Assembly: GCA_023415655.1 (NCBI GenBank)
Contig: JAEZKD010000063.1
Span: 1-21,040, forward strand
Direction of reading: 5' to 3'
Origin: Bacillota bacterium
GTDB taxonomy: Bacteria; Bacillota; Clostridia; Lachnospirales; Lachnospiraceae
Length of the DNA stretch: 21,040 nucleotides
Shown: in pieces, positions 15,713 to 21,040 of the stretch
Position numbering within the stretch: position 1 is the stretch's first letter
Layout of the letters: each line of letters starts with the position of its first letter
Program-made: the position numbers and the translations under genes
Notes under the pieces: generated by a model
Database searches by the model: none
What the model saw: only the letters and a program-made list of their open reading frames with translations
What the model was told of the DNA's origin: nothing

Positions 15713-15743
15713 AAAAATGGGACCGACCAAAAGGCCGATCCCA
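15713..15743 (-). terminator. Flagellin gene terminator
   Basis: On the minus strand TGGGATCGGCC (15743-15733) pairs with GGTCGGTCCCA (15728-15718), 11 base pairs including two G-U, around a four-T loop, then TTTTT. It begins 16 bases after the flagellin stop. A 75-codon open frame across this region is a shadow of the flagellin gene. Confidence 0.9.
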
Positions 15744-15759
15744 CAGGTTATTACGATAA

Positions 15760-16584
15760 TTACTGAAGTAAGGATAATACACCTTGAGTTGACTGGTTTG
15801 CCTGAGATAACATGGACTGAGCTGCCTGCTGTAAGATATTATTCTTAGAGTATTTAACCATCTCTTCAGCCATATCAACGTCACGGATACGAGATTCAGC
15901 AGCCTGTAAATTCTCTGCTGTATTATCAGCATTAGCAATCGTATGCTCTAATCTGTTCTGGATAGCACCAAGAGCAGAACGCTGAGTAGAAACTGTTGTA
16001 ATAGCAGCATTTACTGTAGAAATAAGTTCAGTAATATCGCTTGCTGATCCAGTACTAATAGTACCAGCAACATCAGTTACATCTAAAGCAGATGCAGTCA
16101 TTGCATCAATACTAAATGTAATCATCTGATTTGTGTTAGCACCAACCTGAAGTTGCTTATCTTCGAAACCACCAGAAAGTAATTTCATTGTATTGAACTC
16201 AGTCTGGCTAGCAATACGATTAATTTCAGAAGTTAATGCACTTACTTCTTTTGCAATTGCTTGACGGTCTGCAGTAACATTAGTATCGTTAGATGCCTGT
16301 ACAGTTAATTCTCTCATTCTCTGAAGAACGCTTTGAACTTCATTTAAAGCACCTTCTGCAGTCTGTACTAAGGAGATACCATCCTGAGCATTTGTAGAAG
16401 CCTGCTCAAGACCACGGATCTGTCCACGCATTTTTTCAGAAATGGAAAGACCAGCTGCGTCATCGCCTGCACGATTGATTCTGTAACCAGAAGAAAGTTT
16501 TTCAGAGTTCTTTGCAAGATTTCCTGTTGTGATGCCTAACTGTCTGTTAGTGTTAGCTGCTGTCATGTTGTGTTGTACTATCAT
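15760..16584 (-). CDS. hag: Flagellin
   Basis: Filament subunit exported by the flagellar type III apparatus, 274 residues. The N-terminal D0/D1 part (about 1-140) has MIVQHNMTAANTNRQ, KLSSGYRINRAGDDAAGL and SLVQTAEGALNEVQ; the C-terminal part (about 205-274) has AIQNRLEHTIANADNTAENL and ends SQANQSTQGVLSLLQ. The middle is short, so the protein has little or no D2/D3 domain, as in Bacillus subtilis Hag. The segment between about 150 and 205 is rich in Ser and Thr, possible glycan attachment sites. An upstream in-frame ATG at 16614 would add ten residues, but AAGGAGGA and the conserved N-terminus fix the start at 16584. It has a sigma-D promoter, a CsrA-type leader and a terminator. Confidence 0.97.
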   Translation of the reverse strand: MIVQHNMTAANTNRQLGITTGNLAKNSEKLSSGYRINRAGDDAAGLSISEKMRGQIRGLEQASTNAQDGISLVQTAEGALNEVQSVLQRMRELTVQASNDTNVTADRQAIAKEVSALTSEINRIASQTEFNTMKLLSGGFEDKQLQVGANTNQMITFSIDAMTASALDVTDVAGTISTGSASDITELISTVNAAITTVSTQRSALGAIQNRLEHTIANADNTAENLQAAESRIRDVDMAEEMVKYSKNNILQQAAQSMLSQANQSTQGVLSLLQ

Positions 16585-16590
16585 AATAAT

Positions 16591-16625
16591 TCCTCCTTGA
16601 ATTTTTAGTAGCATCCATGCTACTA
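16591..16625 (-). promoter_or_regulatory. Putative CsrA-binding leader of flagellin mRNA
   Basis: On the minus strand TAGTAGC (16625-16619) pairs with GCTACTA (16612-16606) around the six-base loop ATGGAT, placing GGA in an exposed hairpin loop. Eight bases further, the Shine-Dalgarno AAGGAGGA (16598-16591) supplies more GGA. CsrA is known to bind GGA in hairpin loops together with a second site over the Shine-Dalgarno; in B. subtilis hag mRNA this blocks translation until FliW sequesters CsrA. Both csrA and fliW are at 19900-20589. The match is by structure and motif only. Confidence 0.7.
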
Positions 16626-16700
16626 GTAATGTTTTTTGTTTCTTGAAGCCTTTTGGTAGTATTGGTATTAATTTAAGTAAATTGCTTTTACTTGTCTATT

Positions 16701-16727
16701 ATATCGGATGATTTTTTTAATACTTTA
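16701..16727 (-). promoter_or_regulatory. Sigma-D (FliA-type) promoter of flagellin
   Basis: TAAA (16727-16724), 16 bases, then CCGATAT (16707-16701) on the minus strand match the Gram-positive sigma-D consensus exactly. The start is predicted near 16695, giving a leader of about 110 bases that contains the GGA hairpin. The promoter begins 18 bases past the stop of the preceding gene. Confidence 0.85.
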
Positions 16728-16744
16728 TAGTTTTTTTGTAAATT

Positions 16745-17236
16745 TTATTTTTTTTTGTCAATAAAATAGGAATCGCCTTGAGGATTTCCTGTCATACTTT
16801 TATAGTAATTCGTAACAGTACGATTACTCATCTTAAACTGCTTTATTTCCTGTCGTCTTTCTTTTGAGTAGACTTCAAATTTTAATTTATTCATCTGCTC
16901 TAGGCTTTGAATTTTCACCCCAAGCTCTGTCACACTTAAGATGCTTTTTTGCAATTCACTTATTTCATTTTTGTATTGCTTTGGATCTGTAATGACTGAT
17001 TCTTTAATTTTGGAATAAACCATATCAAACCCTTCATCAATTTCATTTAACTGTCTGATGAGAGGTTCTTTTTTCAAGACGCACTCTTCCAAGATAAGAA
17101 TCGTATCTTTCTCCTCTTGAAAAGCATGATGTTGTTCCTCTGTTAACTTCAGTATTTTTTCTAACAAAGTCTTTTTTCGAATCAGGCTGCTATTAAGCAT
17201 CTGCAAGTAGGTTGTTATCATTTGCTTTTCTTCCAT
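16745..17236 (-). CDS. FlgN/FliT-like flagellar export chaperone
   Basis: A 163-residue helical, coiled-coil-rich protein (long Leu/Glu/Lys helices at about 10-55 and 85-120), soluble and rich in Lys and Glu. It follows fliS by 29 bases in the flaG-fliD-fliS order, where Firmicutes often encode FliT or a FlgN-like chaperone that holds FliD or the hook-filament junction proteins before export. The C-terminus, SYFIDKKK, resembles the short basic tail seen in some FlgN-like proteins. The start at 17236 has AGGTAGGA upstream; an in-frame ATG five codons later is possible. The family is assigned mainly from size, helicity and position, because these chaperones diverge strongly. There is no terminator between it and the flagellin promoter. 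Confidence 0.65.
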   Translation of the reverse strand: MEEKQMITTYLQMLNSSLIRKKTLLEKILKLTEEQHHAFQEEKDTILILEECVLKKEPLIRQLNEIDEGFDMVYSKIKESVITDPKQYKNEISELQKSILSVTELGVKIQSLEQMNKLKFEVYSKERRQEIKQFKMSNRTVTNYYKSMTGNPQGDSYFIDKKK

Positions 17237-17265
17237 TGCGTCCTACCTTTCTATCTGATTCTCCG

Positions 17266-17646
17266 CTACTGAACGTAGATCTTATTAAGTCTCATAACAT
17301 CCTTCCAAGTATCTCTCATTTCGCGTATATAACGCAAAGCATCTTCTGCAATCGTAGTATCTGCCTTTACATTTGCTTCCACTAAGCGACGATTGATGTA
17401 ATCATAGACACGATCAAAATCATTCGCTACTGGATATTTAAAATCTAATGTTACCCTTAACTGTGTAATAATTTTCTGTGCCTTTTGAAAATTTAAATTT
17501 CTAGCAGGAATATCATTGTTTTCAATTGCATAGATTGCTTTGTTGCAAAATTTAATTGCTCCTTCATAAAGCATTAGTGTAAGCTCTGCTGGCGATGCCG
17601 TATTTACTTTTGTTCCTTGATAAGCTGCAGCTGCATTTAATGCCAT
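17266..17646 (-). CDS. fliS: Flagellar export chaperone FliS
   Basis: Cytoplasmic chaperone that binds the C-terminus of flagellin and prevents early polymerisation; in B. subtilis it also joins FliW in the flagellin control loop. The protein is 126 residues. It starts MALNAAAAYQGTKVNTASP, followed by the conserved ELTLMLYEGAIKFCNKAI, then NFQKAQKIITQLRVTLD and VYDYINRRLVEAN, all FliS marks. The open frame extends upstream to 17754 and overlaps the end of fliD, but AAGGAGG before the ATG at 17646 and the family N-terminus fix the start. It lies 43 bases after fliD. Confidence 0.96.
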   Translation of the reverse strand: MALNAAAAYQGTKVNTASPAELTLMLYEGAIKFCNKAIYAIENNDIPARNLNFQKAQKIITQLRVTLDFKYPVANDFDRVYDYINRRLVEANVKADTTIAEDALRYIREMRDTWKDVMRLNKIYVQ

Positions 17647-17689
17647 ATTATAGCCTCCTTGTATTACTTTTGCTGTTTCTCTTACTAAT

Positions 17690-19261
17690 TTAATAATTTG
17701 TTCCCATGAATGACGATAGAGCGCTTGTTTGAGAATTAAGTTTGGCCATTGCAACCTCCATCGCAGAAAACTGTTTATAATAACGATCTTCTAATGTTTT
17801 AAGACGATCCTCCATGTCACTCAAATCACTCTTATAGTTCTTTATGTTTTTATCAAGCTCTTTATCATTATAAAGAGTTAAAGCACTACTTAATGTGGTT
17901 GATTTCATCTTATCTGTAAGATCAGCATATAAATTACCAACAAGAGTTGATAAAGTCTTCATAACTGCTTCTGGGTCTTCTTCTAAGGCTTTCTTTAATT
18001 TGTCTTGATTGATGCTTGTATCACTATCATCTGGATCTCCATCAATGTGAAGAAGTCCTTTTTCTGTATAATCCTTTGTCCCAATTCCAAAGATTGATAA
18101 CGCATAACTCTTTCCATTATAAGAGACCGATCCCATCATAGTGTTTTTCATTGAACTAATCAAGGAGCTTAAGGTATTATCTCTACGTAACAAGGAATCC
18201 TTAATTTTTTTCTCCCATTTTTCAATCTGATCCTCAGACATGGCTTCCTTTTCTTCATCAGTCAAAGGATCATAGCCTTTAGCGGATTCTGCATCATACA
18301 GTGTATTCATTTCTTTTAACACTTCATTATAATCCTTGATAAACTGTTTAATGGTATCGTAAACCGCTTGGGTATCATTCGCAACTGTTAAAGAAATGGT
18401 TTCTCCTTGTGTAACTCCATGAACATTAAAGGTTAGTCCATTGGCTGTAATTGTATTGGTAGTTCCAGTAAGCTTTGCGCCATTGTACTCAATCTCACTA
18501 TTCGCAGCCTTTATTATTGATACACTGGAATCAGCTATGTCATATATTACTTCATTATTAGTTGCATCTATTACAGCATTCACAGTTGTTAATCCGAGGC
18601 TACTTAAGCTATTCGTAGCCAACGTGGTATTTTCGCCTGTAGTTGAAGTAGTAATAGAAAATGCATTTTGAATTCCACTAGAACTACTGCTAAGGAAAAA
18701 TCGACTTTGATTTGTGTCAAAGCTAGCTGTAATTCCTGCTTTCTTCGCTGCATTTACAAAATCATTCACTGTTGTTTCCTCTGTCACTGTTAGTGAATAT
18801 GATTTATCCTGCGTTGAAAAATTGATGACTGTACCTATTATCGATGAATCAGAATTATTGGATCCACCAAGTTCTGCCAGTTTTGTTGTTCCTTTCACTG
18901 CTGTTCCATCTTTAGCAGTAACTTTATTCCCTGTAAGATATTGTGCGCTAGCTAATTGGTTGACCTTTACTGAGTGAGAACCATTCACCGCATTCATAGA
19001 TGCAGAAACTGAAACCTTAGATTCATTCGAGGAAGTAGCCTTCTTCGTACTATAGCTTCCCTGTGTCTTTAATTTACTAATAGAACCGGTATATAAAGAA
19101 TAAATCTTGGTATTCAGTTCCTTCCATTTTTCTTGAGTCCATTCAGTTTTTGTAATCTTATTCTGAATCTTCGTTTTTTTGGTACTCTGAGCCTTCATCA
19201 ATTCCTTGATGATACTATCCGTATCCAAATTTGATATCAATCCTGACATTCTGATTGGCAT
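17690..19261 (-). CDS. fliD: Flagellar hook-associated protein 2 (filament cap)
   Basis: Forms the cap at the filament tip and guides flagellin insertion. The protein is 523 residues, within the family range. The N-terminus PIRMSGLISNLDTDSIIKELM and TEWTQEKWKELNTKIYSL are typical FliD_N; the centre is a variable Ser/Thr-rich region; from about 300 FliD_C has FIKDYNEVLKEMNTLY, YDPLTDEEKEAMSEDQIEKW split over two conserved blocks, and the coiled end RYYKQFSAMEVAMAKLNSQ. TAGGAGGT precedes the ATG. It starts nine bases after flaG, in the usual flaG-fliD-fliS order. Confidence 0.96.
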   Translation of the reverse strand: MPIRMSGLISNLDTDSIIKELMKAQSTKKTKIQNKITKTEWTQEKWKELNTKIYSLYTGSISKLKTQGSYSTKKATSSNESKVSVSASMNAVNGSHSVKVNQLASAQYLTGNKVTAKDGTAVKGTTKLAELGGSNNSDSSIIGTVINFSTQDKSYSLTVTEETTVNDFVNAAKKAGITASFDTNQSRFFLSSSSSGIQNAFSITTSTTGENTTLATNSLSSLGLTTVNAVIDATNNEVIYDIADSSVSIIKAANSEIEYNGAKLTGTTNTITANGLTFNVHGVTQGETISLTVANDTQAVYDTIKQFIKDYNEVLKEMNTLYDAESAKGYDPLTDEEKEAMSEDQIEKWEKKIKDSLLRRDNTLSSLISSMKNTMMGSVSYNGKSYALSIFGIGTKDYTEKGLLHIDGDPDDSDTSINQDKLKKALEEDPEAVMKTLSTLVGNLYADLTDKMKSTTLSSALTLYNDKELDKNIKNYKSDLSDMEDRLKTLEDRYYKQFSAMEVAMAKLNSQTSALSSFMGTNY

Positions 19262-19270
19262 AAGTACCTC

Positions 19271-19678
19271 CTATCTGCGTTCATCTACTAAAAGGCCTGC
19301 AAGTTCCCACATTTTTTCGACCATTTCAAGTGTCTCCTCTGGTGGGATTTCTCGGATTATCTCCTCGGTATCCTTATCAATGACTTTAATTGAAACTCGA
19401 TTCGTTGTTTCATGATAAGAAAACTCACATCTCGTTTTAGTATGCTTCATTTGACTATTTACATGATCGACTGCTGATTTTATTCTTCGTTCATCAACGT
19501 ATGCAGCATCTTCTTTTCTAGCACCATCATCATTGGAACCTGTGCTCTTCATTGCTGGTAGAATAGTTGGCTGATTAACCTCTGCTTGATTTACCATCCT
19601 TGTAGCGTCTGTGCTTTTATAATTACTTGTCTGCACATCCTGAATTTTTATTGAACCCTTAATCGAATTCATTGGCAT
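19271..19678 (-). CDS. flaG: FlaG family protein
   Basis: Small protein of flagellar loci, 135 residues from the ATG at 19678; FlaG affects filament length in some bacteria. The N-terminal half is a low-complexity linker; the conserved C-terminal half has FSYHETTNRVSIKVIDKDT and EIIREIPPEETLEMVEKM, the FlaG signature. Another in-frame ATG at 19693 overlaps its own Shine-Dalgarno: GGAGGGG at the codons right after it is properly spaced for ATG 19678, so the later start is preferred. It is the first gene after a sigma-D promoter and precedes fliD by nine bases. Confidence 0.92.
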   Translation of the reverse strand: MPMNSIKGSIKIQDVQTSNYKSTDATRMVNQAEVNQPTILPAMKSTGSNDDGARKEDAAYVDERRIKSAVDHVNSQMKHTKTRCEFSYHETTNRVSIKVIDKDTEEIIREIPPEETLEMVEKMWELAGLLVDERR

Positions 19679-19721
19679 AATGTTCCCCTCCATGTGAAAT
19701 ACAAGACAATTCTTTTATTTT

Positions 19722-19748
19722 ATATCGGATTATTTTAGAAAAAGATTA
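19722..19748 (-). promoter_or_regulatory. Sigma-D promoter of flaG-fliD-fliS
   Basis: On the minus strand TAAT (19748-19745), 16 bases, then CCGATAT (19728-19722). The -10 is identical to that of the flagellin promoter; the -35 differs from TAAA by one base. The leader to the flaG ATG is about 37 bases. Confidence 0.75.
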
Positions 19749-19840
19749 GATTAAAATAGAAAATGTAAGTTTAGCAGGCTCAATGTTTGCGTAATAATGA
19801 TTTTTTCTCACCATATACCTCATAACAAGCTTTTACGCTT

Positions 19841-19890
19841 AAAATTAGAGAGTGTTACCTCGATACTGCCCGTATCAGCACACTCTCTAA
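19841..19890 (-). terminator. Terminator after csrA
   Basis: On the minus strand TTAGAGAGTGT (19890-19880) pairs perfectly with ACACTCTCTAA (19855-19845), with an inner GATAC/GTATC pair inside the loop, followed by a short TTTT. The T-run is short, so some read-through into flaG is possible. The rest of 19694-19899 holds only the sigma-D promoter. Confidence 0.7.
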
Positions 19891-19899
19891 CTTACATAA

Positions 19900-20121
19900 C
19901 TATTTGATCATTTTCATTAAGGTATCAACCGGAAGGTTACCTTCTGCTGCTTCTTTATTGGACTCCTGAATCTGCAGATAGATTTCCTTTCGATAGATTG
20001 GTACTGATTTGGGAGCACTAATGCCTAATTTCACTTGATCACCTTTGATTTCAAGTATTGTGACCTCGACATCATTCCCAAGCATTATCGATTCATTAAT
20101 TTTTCTTGATAGGGCAAGCAT
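19900..20121 (-). CDS. csrA: Translational regulator CsrA
   Basis: RNA-binding dimer that represses translation by covering GGA-containing sites near ribosome sites; in Gram-positive bacteria the main target is flagellin mRNA. The protein is 73 residues: MLALSRKINESIMLGNDVEV, then VKLGISAPKSVPIYRKEIY, which hold the conserved RNA-contact Arg/Lys and the strand pattern of the family. It starts directly after the fliW stop (TAAATG), and its ribosome site AAAGGGGAA lies inside the last codons of fliW, so the two are translationally coupled. Confidence 0.97.
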   Translation of the reverse strand: MLALSRKINESIMLGNDVEVTILEIKGDQVKLGISAPKSVPIYRKEIYLQIQESNKEAAEGNLPVDTLMKMIK

Positions 20122-20589
20122 TTACATTTCCCCTTTCTTCTCCGAGTTACCATTTAATTGTTCATATACAGGATATTTAATAACATATTCCTCATTTTCA
20201 GCTACAATTTGGCATCCTACTTTAGTATCACAATTAATAATAATCGGTGCTTTTAAATTAGTAGTCATCTTAGTTACGTCCTTTGGCACGGTAAGAGTTA
20301 AAAGAACAATCATATTATCATCATTGACTTGTCCAAGTGCTTGCAACAAATCGTCATTGATACTTGGATTGTAATCTTTATATGCTAGATCTGGGCTAAT
20401 CACTGGAAGTGCAAGACCTTGCACCTCTAAGCTTTGTAACCAAGAGATACTAGGACGTTCACCATTTTCATTGTTATATAGAATTGTATACTTCTTACAA
20501 TCTTCAAATCCAAAGATTCCATTCGGAAACGTAATTATCTTGTCCTCTTCCAAATCAATCTCACCAAAGTACTTTGTTTTTACTAACAT
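20122..20589 (-). CDS. fliW: Flagellar assembly factor FliW
   Basis: Binds CsrA and flagellin; when cytoplasmic flagellin is low, FliW is free to inhibit CsrA and flagellin translation resumes. The protein is 155 residues. It starts MLVKTKYFGEIDLEEDKIITFPNG across two conserved blocks, then GIFGFEDCKKYTILY, PFxSL-like SWLQSLEVQGLALPVISP, and VLLTLTVPKD with TTNLKAPIIIN, all FliW marks. AAAGGGGAA precedes the ATG. It lies 44 bases after flgL and abuts csrA. Confidence 0.96.
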   Translation of the reverse strand: MLVKTKYFGEIDLEEDKIITFPNGIFGFEDCKKYTILYNNENGERPSISWLQSLEVQGLALPVISPDLAYKDYNPSINDDLLQALGQVNDDNMIVLLTLTVPKDVTKMTTNLKAPIIINCDTKVGCQIVAENEEYVIKYPVYEQLNGNSEKKGEM

Positions 20590-20633
20590 TTAAGTTCCCC
20601 TTTCCTATCAAAAAAAATACGAGTATAAAAATT

Positions 20634-21040
20634 TTAGATGAAGTCTAATAGTGTATTCTTCACAAGTTTACTTGCTGCTGATAAGGAAGCATTATAAATT
20701 GTCTCTTGAGAGTTTAATTTAATTACAGTATCTACGATATCCGCGTCTTCATTTTTAGATAATAGATCCTCAAAATCCCCTTGTTCTGTAGCTAATCTAC
20801 TTTCTGTCAATTCTAAACGAGAATAGCGACTCCCCAGATCTGCAATAGCAACATTCATCTTGTTTTGCTGATTCGTAACCTCAGTCAAAGCTCTTCCAAA
20901 GGTATTCTGAAGGACTTCATCCTTAAGGGTTTTTTCTGTCTTTAATATCTCTAGCATCTCATTGAGTGCTGTTTTTTGCTCCCCACTGATCGAAGTATCG
21001 GTTAGCATCTTCTCAACTTCAGTAATCTTATTCTCTGTTG
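20634..21040 (-). CDS. flgL: Flagellar hook-associated protein 3, C-terminal part
   Basis: C-terminal part (about 134 residues) of a flagellin-like junction protein. The frame is open to the right edge, so the start is missing. The end has the flagellin-type C-terminal helices: ALTEVTNQQNKMNVAIADLGSRY, then SRLELTESRL, EDLLSKNEDADIVDTVIKL and AASKLVKNTLLDFI. An ADI(V/A)-type motif before the final helix and position just ahead of fliW-csrA favour FlgL over FlgK or a second flagellin. An internal Met at 21008 is not the start. It is the first gene seen of a unit with fliW and csrA, which probably continues upstream with flgK. Confidence 0.9.
   Translation of the reverse strand, partial: TENKITEVEKMLTDTSISGEQKTALNEMLEILKTEKTLKDEVLQNTFGRALTEVTNQQNKMNVAIADLGSRYSRLELTESRLATEQGDFEDLLSKNEDADIVDTVIKLNSQETIYNASLSAASKLVKNTLLDFI

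Noticed and set aside
15711..15938. Open frame of 75 codons on the minus strand
   Set aside because: It is a shadow of the flagellin C-terminus in another frame and runs through the terminator.

Overview
The window looks like chromosomal DNA of a motile, low-GC Gram-positive bacterium, most likely a Lachnospiraceae-type Clostridium. The clues are AT-rich sequence, strong AAGGAGG-type Shine-Dalgarno sites, sigma-A and sigma-D promoters of Bacillus/Clostridium form, a fliW-csrA pair as in Gram-positive flagellar loci, and a tRNA gene without an encoded CCA end. The organism assignment is inference from gene content and style. Almost everything is on the minus strand; only pyrG is on the plus strand.

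Layout, left to right: (1) 1-1252, the N-terminal part of ftsH (minus), divergent from pyrG (1627-3252, plus). (2) 3335-3437, a long imperfect inverted repeat resembling a small non-autonomous insertion element, in the convergent pyrG/pseC gap. (3) 3476-7204, pseI-pseH-pseG-pseC, transcribed leftwards from an extended -10 promoter. (4) 7453-9019, a unit with a family 2 glycosyltransferase and an LspA-like signal peptidase II, with its own promoter, a structured 5' leader and a terminator. (5) 9259-11074, a second related glycosyltransferase followed by pseF. (6) tRNA-Gly(CCC), with its own promoter and terminator. (7) 11476-15673, a 103-residue unknown protein, a Maf-type motility accessory factor, pseB and a third glycosyltransferase. 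(8) 15760-16584, the flagellin gene with a sigma-D promoter. (9) 16745-19678, flaG-fliD-fliS-flgN/fliT-like, also from a sigma-D promoter. (10) 19900-21040, csrA, fliW and the 3' part of flgL.

The genes form one functional story. PseB, PseC, PseH, PseG, PseI and PseF make up a full CMP-pseudaminic acid route from UDP-GlcNAc. Maf and three glycosyltransferases are the likely transferases acting on the short flagellin. FliS, the FlgN/FliT-like protein, FliD, FlaG and FlgL handle filament export, capping and junctions. FliW and CsrA are the known translational control pair for flagellin, and the flagellin leader here carries a hairpin with GGA in its loop just upstream of a GGA-containing Shine-Dalgarno, as expected for CsrA targets.

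The less expected parts are the LspA-like gene co-oriented with a glycosyltransferase inside the glycosylation region, the unknown 103-residue protein between flagellin and Maf, the MITE-like repeat, and the structured leader at 9061-9117.
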